A stretch of 64,000 nucleotides of DNA from Arachis hypogaea (GCF_003086295.3 NC_092044.1:3064843-3128842); one strand, 5' to 3'. Positions 22,601-35,336 are shown, counted from the stretch's first letter. Notes: generated by a model from the letters alone, not told the origin. Program-made: numbers and translations.

Positions 22601-24527
22601 CAGCTTTGTAATGATGGACCTTGACATCCTTTTCACAGGGAGAAAACAAAGGATTTCTTGTTTGCAAGAAGAAGATGGGAACGCCTCCGGACAGCTTATG
22701 TTGCTTTTGCCCCCAGCCTTTTAAACTATTTGTTGAACATGTTGTGAACTTAAAGTTCGATGAAGAACCTAACTATGCAAAATACATTTCTTTCTTCGAT
22801 GGAATTGTTGGTCCAAATCCAGATATCAGGCCGATTAATACAGAAGGAGCACAAAAGGTAATGGTTTTATTATTCTTTTACCCTTTTGTTGCTTTATATG
22901 CATTCAAAGTTCATAATCTAATAGACTTGATATTACTATCTTTTTTCCCTTGAAGCTCATTGGCCACAAGAGAGGCCGGCAGGCAATGGAAGATGATGAT
23001 GACGAACAACCAAAAAAGAAGTATCGTATGGGTTTGCCAGCAACTCAGTGGATAAGCGTTTACAATGCTCGTAGACCTATGAAACAAAGGTATATAGTAG
23101 TATGCTGAAAATTTTGTCGTCTCCCTTGTATGATTTCTATGCATAAAAATCAGTGGTGAGCATCTGTTTCCCCATCTGTAAGATTATGATGATGGCAAAG
23201 ACACATGTCATCTATGTTAATCAATCTGACACGCCTTTTGTGTGTATTTGTTGAATTGTATGTTTGATTTAATCAGACTCCTTTTAAATAACATGAATTA
23301 GATGATAATTATCCTATTAGAATGGAACTTGATGCACAAGGAATGATTATCCTTGTGTTACAGATATCACTACAATGTGTCTGATCAAAGGCTATCCCAG
23401 CACATTGAGAAAGGAAACGAGGATGGTTTATATATTAGCAGTGTTGCTTCATGTCAGAACCTGTGGGCCTTAATAATGGATGCAGGAACAGGTTTCACTT
23501 CCCAAGTGTATGAACTTTCCTATTACTTTCTCCATAAGGTAACTTTCAATATGTTGCTTTAAATTCTTCTTGTGAATTCTTAGAATTTTCGGTTTAGCAT
23601 CATATATGCATGCTTTTAGAACTGTTAATGTTTATTGCTTTAAGCAACACATGCTTAATAAAGAGAAATTAATTGTCTTGGTGTGTTTTAAGGAATGGAT
23701 CATGGAGCAGTGGGAAAAAAATTACTATATCAGCGCAATTGCCGGAGCTGCAAATGGAAGCTCGCTAGTAGTGATGTCTAAGGGTTAGTTCCTCAAACAA
23801 GTGTAGTTGCTGATGTGTTGGCAATTTTCAATTTAGTTTTCTGTTAACAAAGATCATGGATTTCCAGGCACACAGTATCTGCAGCAATCATACAAAGTTA
23901 GTGATTCGTTTCCTTTCAAGTGGATCAACAAAAAATGGAGGGAGGGATTTTATGTCACTTCAATGGCTACTTCATTGAACAGATGGGGAGTAGTCATGTC
24001 TCGTGGTGCAGGATTTTCGGACCAGGTCACCATTTGATTTTGAGCTTTACATACTGGTAATTCAGTTGATAATGCAACTTCTTAGCGTGATTAACCGACC
24101 TTTATATTCGTCTCCTGGGTTTCAGGTGGTTGAGCTAGATTTCCTGTACCCTAGTGAAGGGATTCACAAGCGGTGGGATTGTGGATACCGAATCACCTCG
24201 ACTGCCGCAACATGGGACCAAGCGGCTTTTGTCCTGAGTGTGCCCAGGAAGAAGCCTGTGGATGAAACTCAGGAAACACTTCGGACTTCTGCCTTTCCGA
24301 GTACGCATGTCAAGGTGGATTATACTTTCATTCGTGCTCTCTCTCCATTACTAGAACCTATGTTATTATCCTCACGGCCGTACTGTGCCTGTGCCTGTGC
24401 CTGTGCCGCTACGCCATTACTTTTTGATGCAGTCTCTGATTCAACTTCTATAATTGGTTTCTTACAGGAGAAGTGGGGGAAGAACCTCTACATTGCTTCT
24501 ATATGCTATGGACGTACAGTTTCTTGA
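19697..24527 (+). CDS. MUT9-like protein kinase (MLK/PPK, casein kinase 1 family)
   Basis: Sixteen exons join cleanly with GT-AG introns and encode 708 aa: 19697-20101, 20965-21096, 21199-21272, 21361-21430, 21584-21639, 21752-21823, 22047-22141, 22258-22324, 22429-22558, 22639-22857, 22956-23089, 23364-23538, 23693-23783, 23868-24025, 24126-24314, 24468-24527. The N-terminus [10 protein letters not shown] is typical of plant MLKs and is followed by a basic, Gln/Ala/Glu-rich nuclear-type tail (1-135). The kinase domain has the P-loop LGKGGFGQV (150-158), ATP lysine K183 in VALKF, catalytic HGDVKPEN (D275) and VDLG in place of DFG (298-300). An acidic-basic stretch (about 443-463) looks like a nuclear signal, and the conserved MLK C-terminus ends CYGRTVS. 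In Arabidopsis, MLKs phosphorylate histone H3 Thr3 and regulate phytochrome, PIF and clock signalling. Length fits the family (about 690-710 aa) and every key residue is present, so it should be functional. Confidence 0.95.
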
Positions 24528-25288
24528 CCCTGCATGTGTCAGTTGCGGTTCTGGTGATTATGGCTGTTCTGCTACCACGCCCCAACTCGAACACGGTGAA
24601 GATATGTGAAGTGACACGATTGATGATGGCGCAGTGCAGGCTCCGAGAAATTTTGATGGCGACACGAAAAAGGGCTTAACATTGTTTGTAGGTAGCACAT
24701 TATCTTGGGTTAAAAGTAATATCTGAAAGTTGCCATTGGGGTGGTAAATTGGTTCATGTCAAAATATCAGTTAATGTTATGCAAAGGAGTCACCTGTTTT
24801 TCTTCCCCTTTAATGTGATTTTACTTACCCTGTTAAGGACATGTTTATATAGGTTCATGGTTATTCCATATTTCCACTCCAAGTTTGATCACGAGATCGA
24901 TATATAATAGTAAAGCTATTAATAGGCGTGTTTGGAAACCAAAAATTGTTCATAAATTATTTTCATTTTAATATTGGGACGGCTGTGTTTCTACGAATAT
25001 CAATTAATTTTTATTTAATATGTGCAAGAATTATATATATATATAGAGAGAGAGAGGTAAAAGAAAATGTAAGTATTTTGATGTAGTGATAAAGTAAAAT
25101 ATACGTAATCAATAAAAATAGTAGTTATTTTTGCTAATTAGGCAAATTTATTATTAGATGCATGTGTGAAATTGTTCTGAATTTACTATGTATCAAAAGT
25201 AAATTCTAACAGGATTTTTTTTAATTGCGCAGAAATATTTGTTGCATTGTTTATAACACTAAATATTAGGGCTTTATTGTTTATAACA
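24528..25288. other. MLK 3' UTR and convergent intergenic region
   Basis: No further coding. The first about 200-300 bases are probably the 3' UTR. A GA repeat lies near 25040-25055. A ~28-base segment ending ACACTAAATATTAGGG is directly repeated just before the hAT element. Confidence 0.5.
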
Positions 25289-25296
25289 CTAAATAT

Positions 25297-25889
25297 TAGG
25301 GTTGTACACAGATCGGATTGGATATAGCTTATAATTCTATCCAATTCGCACTGCACTAATTGGATTGGATCATATACGATATTCGCATTTTTTCAAGTTG
25401 GATCCGATCCGATTCGCGTCGGATATCGGGTATATCCGTATAATTCAAAAAAATTGTTTTAAGGTTCTTTTTGGCTCTAGAAAATCTATTTTTTTATCTG
25501 TTTAAGCCTATTTATTCTTAAAATATTATCAATAAAAGTTTTTTTAAATAACAAAAAAAATAATAACACAAGATCTAAGTTAAAGTACAACATAAAAAAT
25601 TAAAAACAAGATATCATAAAATTTATAAAACAACACACAAATTCATATCACATTAGGGTTTACTTTGTTAAACAATGCTATTTATATGAGACGTGCGGAT
25701 ATGCAGATCTGGAGATCGGATCCGCAAATATTACTGCCAAATCCGCAATCCGATCCTACCAAAGTGCAGATCGAATTGGATCCGATCCGTTGACTCTGCG
25801 GATTGGATAATATCCGCAAAATTCAGATCAAATGCATGCGGACAATTACTGCAAATATGCGGATATTATCCAATCCATATGCAGCCATA
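25297..25889. mobile_element. Non-autonomous hAT element
   Basis: 593 bp with ends TAGGGTTGTA and TGCAGCCATA (imperfect inverted repeats) and a perfect 8-bp target duplication CTAAATAT (25289-25296 and 25890-25897), the hAT hallmark. Subterminal regions are dense in GGATCCGATCC, GCGGATAT and ATATCCGC motifs, typical transposase-binding clusters of plant hAT elements. No transposase. It sits between the convergent MLK and SHH1 genes. Confidence 0.8.
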
Positions 25890-26541
25890 CTAAATATCAA
25901 ACTAGATAATAAAATAGTTTTATACTCTCTGTAAAAAAAACATGGCTGTAATAATTTACCCATATATATGATGGGGATAGATTTGGGACACGGAAGACAT
26001 ACCTTTATTCTGATAATAACATCTTGCAATCATAATAGACATATGTGTCCACCAATGGTGTGACGTTTTCTTCGCCAAACAATTATGATTGTGCAAAGTT
26101 GTCTAGAAAATGGGCTACACTGTTACCTCCACGCTTAGTATAAGTATTCAAGCACTAATCAATGGGAATTCGGAACAAAAAAGGACAACGCAGACATTGC
26201 ATATGTTCCTACCATACATGCCGGAAAATGTTGCATATGCTAGATGCTACACATCCATGTGATTGATCATCCTTTTCTGTTGTAATTAAATAGCATTAGA
26301 TTTGGTCTGCTCTTTAAAATTGTAATCATAAGTAGCTTAGACACGAAGTTTATCTTTTTTGCTTGGCCTAAGCCACCCATAATATTATTGATCACTTATA
26401 ATTTCTCTATCCAAAATTTGTTGATGCTAACCAAATAATATTTTTAAAATATTCAAACAACATCCTTGGATATAACATAACAATATTACAATCATAAAGA
26501 AAGAAAGGAAGAAAGGGAAACACAATAAATTTGGCTCTTAT

Positions 26542-29500
26542 TCATCCCCATAGGTCCTCTAGGGGATTTAGGGGGATTTCTTCAGGGACACATTCCTCTT
26601 GTGTAGGTCTACAGCATAACCTGTTCCACGAAACTCCTTCCTGTCACATGTAAAATAGAAGGATTCAACCACCATATGAAGCAAAATTCGACAAGATTAG
26701 TTTTCATGTACCCATGCTGTCATCCAATAGAAATCATGGAACTTGACATACCATGAATCATGATAAACTATTACACACGGCACCCCTCGATTTTTCATGC
26801 CTATGCTAACCTCATATTTATAAGAAATGTTAGCGTCACATTTTATAAAATACATATGTTTCAAGTTTCGCATAATTTAAATACCAGTTTTAAGTCGGTG
26901 TATCGTTTTACAAATGAAAAAAGTATCGTGTGTAACATGTTTAACCACAGGAGAAGTGAATGTAATTTACCGTAAGAATAAATCATGTTGACAATTCCTT
27001 TGATTTTGATTGGATAAATTGTGTACAAACACATTTCAAGATTGACAGCATGACTGCTTGTGATATGGGAGAGTTTTGAGAATAGCATTGAAAAAAGAAA
27101 AATTGAAGTTACCTCAGTTTTATCATGAACATAACGAACAATGAAGATACACCTACAGTCTGTAGGACCATGGAGCCTTCTGAGGACTTTGACAACACGA
27201 GCATCAACATAGAGCGCATAATCATGTTTTTCCTGTGAGGAAGAAGAAACAGAACAAACAAATGCCAAAGAGAGAACTTATAGATGAGTTTTGATGTCTG
27301 TACACAAACAATGACTTAGCAACAATTCAATCATGTCACAAGCAAATTGCACAAGATAAATTGAAGATTTAAATATGTTTATAGTCCGTATAAATATAAG
27401 TAACTTTGATTTTATCACCTCTAGAATTTTCTTTTGAATTTGGTCTCTCTTTTCTTCTATTGATAGGCTCTTAGTCCTACTCTCTAGATCTGATGTTATC
27501 ATGTTTATAAGGATCAAAATAAGGTTTGAAAACATGTATATTGACCAGAACAAACTTGCATTGATTACATAGATATTGTGAAGTATTTATAAAGATTACA
27601 ATTTTGAATGGTCGGGGCTAGAGAGAGAGAGAGAGACCAAAACCAACGCAAAATTCTGGATGGATCAAAATTGAAATGACCTATGTTTAGAGTTAACCTT
27701 AGCTTGAAATAGAATGAAATAGCTAGAGTTCCACTTACCAGGAAACACAGTATAAGATCTCCATCGTTGACCTTGTGACACTCTGAAGGTTCTAAAGGGA
27801 TGGATCTCTCACGCACCCCCTCTTTTACATTAATCCACTCATCCTGCTCCTTACCAAATCCGGCATATCGAATACGCACTTCCTTAAATGTACGTAGCAA
27901 GATCCATTAACTTTAATTGGTTAAAATCCGCAAAATCCAATTAAATTGCACACATAAGCTTGTAGAGCTATCAGAAGACATCAGGATATAACTTGCAATT
28001 TTCTCCTACTTCACATATGACATATGTATACAAACAAAATTTGCATAGATCATTTTCCAACTTTTGCATCCTTTTTTCCAGTGAAAAAAATAACCCAAAC
28101 AAAAATAGCCTGTTGTTATGCACAAGTTGTTCGAAAGATACTATTGGAGCACACACTGACTAAAACCAAGGTAAATTTCAGTTTAATCATTAGTTAATTT
28201 AATGGAAGGAACATCTGTGTACCTCCAACTTAAAAGTTGATAGATATTTTCGAGTAAAAGAAGGCAACTATTGCAGGTGTGAAAGGAACTATCACTCCTC
28301 TCTCGATTACAACTTTTAAACAATGTGTCTCAGTTCCTAAAAATGAAAAATACATAAACATATAGCAGAATCTTACAAGTTCGCCTGTGCTCAAAACTCT
28401 ATAGTTAAGGAATGATGCAACATCATGCCTGTAATTAAGAAATCAAAGATATCAGAAAACAAACTGATGAGACAATAAAAAACCCATTTTATGAAGGAAA
28501 GAGCAGTTTTAGCAGTACTTTTAGAAAAGGGGGGGGGGGGGGAGAGGAAAAACAAATCACACCTTATAATTCTCGAATGATGAGTTTTAGGAGAGGGGGA
28601 GAAAGACATACTCATATTGGATCGTGCTCTAATAGAATTTCAAAACAAAATTCACCCACACCTTACAATTCTCTTATGATCCAAAATGCATAACGATGCC
28701 ACACACATTACAGATAGTTAAACACAAGACAAGACATGCATATCAATTAGAAGGTCATTCCTCACCATGCAACATCTTTTGAAGACCTTGCCTCAAATGT
28801 CAACTCTGAGATATCTTCTGCTCGTTTGCCTGACATTATAATCATAAATTCTAGTTGAATTGAGAAACGTATAATGACTGAATATAGGGCATAACTCTGT
28901 TAATCATCACTTGTCCATTTAGGGTTGTCACCGGATCCTATCCTTGCTGAAGTTAATTGAAAAAAGAAACTTTATAGAACTTATGTTCTCCTGTTTATTA
29001 TTAATTTCTATAGTTGTTCCTTAAATCTGTCTCAACAAAGCTTCACATGAATAACATCACCTTACAATGTGCACAATTGTTCAGTGATTTCATTTCACAT
29101 TAACAGAAATCAAGAGTCAGAATTTAGCAGGGAGAGATCTGATCAAAGTACTATTCAGAAAATATACTTTAGCACTGTAACTTGATATGAGGCAAAACAA
29201 TAGGAAGTTCAATGTAATATAGAAACTGGAAAGTGTAAATACTAAAAACCCTTATTGATATCAAAAGAAACAAATAACCACAGCAGATTCTTAATATTAT
29301 TATTTAACTGACAGGTTGTAATACAAAATAATATGTAAATACCATTATTGTTCCTAACTTTTTTATGTTTTGGTAATTGGAGGAGCTAAGAGCAACACAA
29401 ATCAGGTGAGCCCTTTGTTTCCTAAAGAAATGATAGCATGATAAGAATTTTTAGGCTTCACATATACGACTTTAAGAACATAATGAATTTAAGTGAAAAC

Positions 29501-30626
29501 CTTTTGCATTTGAGGAGCTTTTCTGCCCATTTCTTAACACAGATGCTTCTGAAAGATCGATATATAGGTTCATTGAACTGGTAGTGGAAGCAACATTAGT
29601 CTCTGACTCTTTCAGTTTATTTTGAAACCAATGCCGCACCTAAACCCCATTGCAACAAATTCATCATTTAAAACATCCTCTGCATGAATTTCAAAACATG
29701 TATAAATGGTAAAGCAACTGTAACAACCTGTTCCCAAGTTAAAGAAGCTTTACCAGCACGTCTTGATGAGGAACTGCAACATAAAAACAGCTCAATTATG
29801 AAATATTAAGTAAAGTGGTAAACGTAGCACAAATTCCTCTTTATTTATTCCTGTAGTTAATACAAGACTGTAATTAATCACCTAAAGCTTATGGCAACCG
29901 ACTTGCAGAAATTCTGGTCAACTGATTTTTCTCCCATCTCCTTATATATTCTTTCCAATTCATTGACCTATGCATCAGTGGCCACAGGAACATAATAGAG
30001 GAAGAGGGCATGGTTTAGTCAATATAAGCAAAATGCAGCTAACAGCACCAATATAAAGAGGAACACAAAACATTCAAATAATGCATCATATCTTTTAAAA
30101 TAAGAAATGACTGTACATAACAGATAACACATCCATAATTCAAAGGGTAAATTATACTGAACTCCAATAAGAATTGGTGACATTACACCCGACAACTCTC
30201 CATTCGTAAGAATATACATTGACCTCAACTGAAATTTAGGTTACATGATACTCAATACCTTTAGATTTTATATAATGTGACACTAGTCTCCTCTATAAAC
30301 ATGACTAATCAAGTAGTGTCATGTAAATATGTAATATTGCATAACCTCATGTTATGAAATCATGAAGTTTTATATTAATACACCCCTTTTTCACAAGAGC
30401 CTCGTTTGGGCTTAAAGCATGAAAACAATGCATAGGACCACCCATATTGGGGAACATACAACAACAAAGCCTTATCCCACTAGGTGCGGCTATTGAGGAA
30501 CATGAATGGTTTTCTATCTAATGCCTCATGGGAGGTCCATGTAATTTAATAGTCTGCTATGGAAGATAAAACTCCTCAATACAAAGTGAAAAGGGACATT
30601 ACCTCATCTATGGAGAACCTATCCAT
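26542..30626 (-). CDS. SHH1: SHH1/DTF1-like homeodomain-SAWADEE protein (RdDM)
   Basis: Nine coding exons on the minus strand, all with GT-AG junctions: 30626-30603, 29967-29882, 29773-29728, 29639-29501, 28829-28766, 28428-28377, 27882-27739, 27232-27113, 26640-26542. Together they give 257 aa, close to the 258 aa I recall for Arabidopsis SHH1. Residues about 4-64 form the divergent homeodomain (VNELERIYKEMGEK ... VRHWFQNK). Residues about 104-248 form the SAWADEE domain, including LTFEARSSKDVAW, ASFLNYRVLSTGEL, RIRYAGF, DEWINVK and GDLILCF. In Arabidopsis, SHH1 binds H3K9-methylated, K4-unmethylated H3 tails and recruits RNA polymerase IV to make siRNAs for DNA methylation. The start ATG follows an in-frame stop. 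The first coding exon is only 24 nt. His121 sits where related proteins have WYDV. The frame is fully intact. Confidence 0.93.
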
Positions 30627-31504
30627 TGATGCAAATGGTAACAGAAATGTATATAGATAAAATCAGCCTTCAAGTTCAGGCTTGCTTCAAATTGGTTTTC
30701 AAGAATAACAACAGCGAGCAAGTTTGGAATTCACTGCCATATACACACACATCAAGCAAAGAGGAAAAAAAAATTAGAATAGCTATATCTAATATCACAG
30801 TCCCGTACTCCCGTAGAATACAAAATTACATAGCTATCAGAATTTTACAAAGACATTTAATCATATATTGTTAAAGTTTAAGAATCAATTATAATCAAAC
30901 AACCTCCAAATTCAAGTTCAAGAATCAAATTATAGTTAAACAAACTTCAAACATCAGATTATAACCAAACAAAACTCAAGTTTGCAGTGTTGTACTATCA
31001 TAACATATTAGAATACAGAAAACCAACGTCTACATAAAAACAAGCTGCATTAAAAACTTTAGGGCAAAAATCAAACAAGTAATTCTAAGTAATCCTTTTA
31101 GCCCTTTAAAAAAAAAAAAAGCAAGCTCATCACTCATCAGATTCTGACATTGCCGTGAATTAAACTATATATCTAGTGGAACCGAGCATAGGAATTGAAA
31201 TGACAAATTGAAAACCACTTAAAAACAGGAAATGATGATATCCACAAATCATCAATTGCATTGCCATTTCAAATACAATTTCCATGCCCTCAAATTGCCT
31301 AATACACTATCTCACATGTCCTCAATAGACATACATTCTCGAATGGTTGCAGCTATATGTGTCACCTCCTAAACCTAGAATCACATTCAAACACTGATAA
31401 ATCAAAGAAACCATTTTCCCCTAAACACGAAGCTTAGTTACTCATAATCCTTTAGATAATTCAATTCAATGTAATGCGTTTCGAGAAATAGAGAAAGAAA
31501 TTAC

Positions 31505-31650
31505 CGCCAATGGAGAATTAAATAGAGAGAGAGAGCTGACTAGAAGCAGAGGGTGAAACCGTGAAAGAGAAGGAGGAGGAGGGAAGTGAGAGAAGCGGTG
31601 GAGGGAAACAAGAACGGGAAACGGAGGCGCAACAGAGGGCGTTAAACGGA
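31505..31650 (-). promoter_or_regulatory. Probable 5' UTR exon of the SHH1-like gene
   Basis: On the minus strand a CT-rich leader ends in CCATTGGCG followed by a GTAATTTC donor (GT at 31504-31503), upstream of the first coding exon. This suggests a non-coding first exon and an intron of up to about 0.9 kb. The AAG/GAA-rich stretch at 31690-31800 would then be promoter. Inferred from composition and the splice signal only. Confidence 0.5.
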
Positions 31651-32190
31651 GGCAGTGAAGGTCGACGGCGGAGCGACGAACAGCGACGGTGATGCAGAAG
31701 GAGGAAAAAAAGAAAAAGGAGAAAATGAAAAGAGATGCAAAAGAAGGAGAAGGAGAAGAAGAAGGCGTAGAAGAAGAAGGATTAAAAGAAAAAAAAGAAA
31801 GAGCAGCCAGTACTTGGAACGCATGAGTGAAAAAGTAAAACAGAAATATTGGATTTGATTCATTTAGTTACAAATATTAATCACGTGGTTATTCAAATTT
31901 TCTTTTTATGTTTTCATACTAATGAATAATGACGATTGCTAATTTTAAGTACATATCAAATAAACTCCTTAATGAATAAAAAGAGAAGGAAAAACAAAAA
32001 TATACAAAAGCTTTTATCATTTTAGGGCATAACAAGTGTAACCGATGTTATGAATGTGATAAAAATAAAATTATAATTTTAAGTTGTTTGTTTAAATTAA
32101 TTTGAATTATAATAATTTAATTAATAAAAAAGTAATATATTATGCGTTGTTCATTTTTTTAATTTGGTGTTAAGTGTATCAACTCTAATG

Positions 32191-33861
32191 GTGAGTACGT
32201 GATTGCGCGACGGGTGGGCGGCTTAATCCGAAAAAATAGATAACTCTAAAGCCTTGATTATCTTTTCCATATTTTATTCCCAACTTAATTATTTGTCTAT
32301 TTTTTTGATATTCTGAATTGCTGTTTAATGCTCTTTGAACACTCAACATACTATTCTGTTTATCTAACTAAGTAATTTAATCAACCATTGTTGTTTGATC
32401 TATCAATCCTCGTGGGATCGACCCTTACTCACGTAAGGTATTACTTGGTACGACCCGGTGCACTTGCCGGTTAGTCTGTGATTGTAAAACTGCATCAAGT
32501 TTTTGGCGCCGTTGCCGGGAATTGATAGTGATTAACAACTATCAGTTGTTTGATTGCTTAGATTAGACGTTTTAATTTTAATTTTATTTAAATTTTATTT
32601 TATTATTTTTGAAAAAAATATTTTAAATAAATAAATAGCACTAATATTTTTCTTAATTTCTGAAATTAAGTTTGGTGTTATCTAATTATTTTTATTTTAA
32701 CTTTTTTCTATTTATTTATTTATTTTATTTAGTATTTTTTATTTCTTTACACAGGTTACCTCACTGGGAATTCTCTGCACTCTAACGTAGAGATTCCCAT
32801 TCTTTCTTGTTTTCTGTTTGTTTATGCGCAGGAACAGAGACAAAGAACATCTGTTAGACTTTGATCCTGAACCTGAAAGGACTTTCAGGTGGCGTTTACA
32901 ACAAGCAAGATGTTACAAGACTGCAGAATCCACTATGGATCCTAACAATGCTGATAATGCCAATGTGGCAAACCCGAATGGAAATGAACAACAAAGGAGA
33001 GTACTTGGCTCTTTCTCCGCTCCTACAGCAGATCTGTATGAAAAAAGCATTGTGGTGCCTCCTATAGCTGCGAACAACTTTGAGTTGAAGCCACAATTAG
33101 TCACCCTGGTACAACAAAACTGCCAGTATCATGGTCTTCCCCACGAAGATCCAAATCAATTTATTTCTAATTTTCTGCAAATTTGCATTGTGAAGACAAA
33201 TGCAGTGAACCCAGAGGTGTACAAACTCATGCTCTTCCCGTTTGCTCTGAGGGATTGAGCAAAGCTATGGCTAGATTCCCAACCCAATGAGAGTTTTGAT
33301 ACTTGGAACAAGGTGGTTACTGAGTTTCTCACTAAATTTTTCCCACCAAAGAAGCTGACTAAGCTTAGGGTGAAGGTTCAGACCTTCAGACAGAAGGATG
33401 GTGAAACTCTGTATGAAGCTTAGGAGAGATACAAGCTATTGACTAGGCAATGCCCTCCGAACATGTTCTCCAAATGGATTCAACTAGATATCTTTTATGA
33501 AGGCTTGGGTGAAATGTTCAAGATGTGCTTAGACAATTCTGCAGGAGGTTTACTGCACAAGAAGAAGACACTAGAGGAGACTATTGAGCTGATTGAATTG
33601 GTTGCAAGCAACCAATATTTATACTCATCTAACAGGAATTCTGTGAACTCTGAAACCCCTCAGAAGAGAGGCGTGTTGGAAGTAGAAGCTGTTAATACTC
33701 TTCTTACTTAGAACAAGCTGATGTCTCAGCAAATAAATCTACTTACTCAACAGATGGGTGGCATGCAAGTCTCAGCTATCAACACCCAAAATCCACGACA
33801 GGAAGTCTCCTATGACATGGCAAGTAACTTTATGCAAAATGATAATTATGATAATTATGGA
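32191..33861 (+). mobile_element. Athila-type Ty3 retrotransposon fragment (LTR end, PBS, gag)
   Basis: An LTR 3' part (about 32191-32497) is followed by the PBS TGGCGCCGTTGCCGGGA at 32504-32520, the tRNA-Asp-type primer site used by Athila/Calypso elements, then a leader and a broken gag. There is no protease, RT, integrase or 3' LTR in this orientation; the fragment stops near 33861. Confidence 0.75.
32818..33861 (+). pseudogene. Athila-type gag, interrupted
   Basis: One reading frame from 32818 to about 33861 with stops at 33256-33258, 33421-33423 and 33709-33711. It contains retrotransposon-Gag features: LKPQLVTLVQQNCQYHGLP with EDPNQFISNFLQIC, then LWLDSQP, FDTWNKVVTEFLTKFFP and ETLYEA followed by a stop where Trp (TGG) is expected. 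TGG to TAG/TGA changes without indels imply decay under cytosine methylation. Confidence 0.85.
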
Positions 33862-34990
33862 TTAACTTTTCTTACAAACTATTTTAATCATGTAGAATTT
33901 AATTTATGGTAAACTATATGTGACTAGACCCTAATTCTTTAGACCTTTCTAGTCTCCTCTAAAATTCATTAACTGCCAATTCCTTGGTCAATTAATTCCA
34001 ATTAGAGGGTGAAGTTCAAATTTCAGTTTATATGCCACAAAAATTTTAATTACCCAAAAATAAGGAGATTATAGGTCATGTATCCCGTTAAATCCAAATA
34101 ATTAAAATTTAGGAGAAATTGTTTTCAAGCTGTTGTTCAAGTAAAGAGTTTTTCCAAGTTTTATAAGAACTCAAATAGAAAGAGGGTCATACTTCCTTTC
34201 CACCCAAATTCATAAGATAAAAAATGAAAACAATTCTTAAATTATAAATCCATACGTGAATTAAAATAGAAAAAAGCAATAAAATCAATCCATACAAATA
34301 GACAGAGCTCCTAACATTAACAATGAAGGATTAGTTGCTCATGAAATGCGGAATGTAAATTTGTATAGAATTGGAAGTTCTCCGGGGGGCTACTAATTGA
34401 AGATAAGTCTCTCCTTTTTATAACTAATCCTAATTAATTTAAAATCTAATATCTAAAATTAAGATAATATCTTTTCCTATTTTAAAATCAAATTTTGAAT
34501 TTAAAAGTTGAATTAATTAACTACTCCGCGTCTTATAATGTGGGGATCACTTGGCTCACTAGATATGTGCCTAATTTGGGTGCTAAAATGGGGTCCAGAA
34601 ATTACCTCACAGTTTTTTCTTGCGTTTTCTGCATGTGGCACATGTCACGCGTACGCGTCGCTGGTCTTCTTCGCAAGTCACGCGGACGCGTCGGTCACGC
34701 GCACGCGTCGCTGTGAAATTTTTCAAATCACGCGTCCGCGTCAGTCACGCGTACGCGTCGCTCTTTGCTGCTATCTCCTTTAATTCTTGAGCTGCAGAAA
34801 CTCCATCAAATCCAGTCGAATGCTATCTAAAATAAAAAAAATTGCAAAAGACTCAAAGTAGCATCCATATTGGCTAAAAGATAATTAATTCTTTATTAAA
34901 CTCAATAAATTAGATGCAAATTCACTAGGAAAAGATAGGAAAGATGCTCACGCATCACGGCTATGACAAGCACGTGACGGCGCAACGGAT
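33862..34990 (-). mobile_element. Athila-type LTR fragment, antisense to the gag piece
   Basis: Read on the minus strand, this resembles an LTR: a CGTGATGCGTGAGCATC-type start, a CG-rich minisatellite (34645-34762), then AT-rich sequence joining the gag fragment at about 33861. The opposite orientation of the two fragments shows a rearrangement or a second insertion. Family assignment is by general resemblance and is tentative. Confidence 0.45.
34645..34762. repeat. CG-rich minisatellite, five TCACGCGNACGCGTCG units
   Basis: Five copies of TCACGCGNACGCGTCG alternate with long (about 17 bp) and near-zero spacers. It is the most CpG-dense stretch for several kb around. The palindromic ACGCGT cores make it a candidate for methylation or protein binding. 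Confidence 0.85.
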
Positions 34991-35166
34991 TTGTTCTTTA
35001 TGCCATTAAATGATTGCTAGGTTTATTCACTTATTTGGGTTTAAGGTTGTTTGTGTGCTTTGTTGTAATAAGTAACAGTTAGACCCCAATTATGATAAGA
35101 TCTTGGTCAAGATAAGAGGGAAATTGTTACTTAGATTTATGAAAATAGATGAAGTAGTTAAATAGG

Positions 35167-35336
35167 GGGAGTGGATCCTCTCCAATGAAAAAAAAAACTG
35201 GATGGTATCCAGTGGAAGATCTTACCTTTCATTGCATTCTCTCTCTCATTTATTTCTGGTCCCACTTGTAGAATTAAAAGTGGGAGATTACACTTTATTC
35301 TCTCCAGTAATAAAAAAATGGAGAGGATCCATTTCC
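35167..35336. mobile_element. Small MULE-type MITE with perfect 9-bp TSD
   Basis: 170 bp with ends GGGAGTGGATCCTCTCC and GGAGAGGATCCATTTCC, inverted with two mismatches, between perfect 9-bp duplications TTAAATAGG (35158-35166 and 35337-35345). Confidence 0.82.

Noticed and set aside
24003..24527. 174-codon frame ending at the MLK stop
   Set aside because: Reads exon 14, intron, exon 15, intron and exon 16 as one; it is part of the spliced kinase, not a separate gene.
31642..31863. Overlapping Leu-rich (minus) and Arg/Lys-rich (plus) frames upstream of SHH1
   Set aside because: Two readings of an AAG/GAA-rich promoter tract; no domain.
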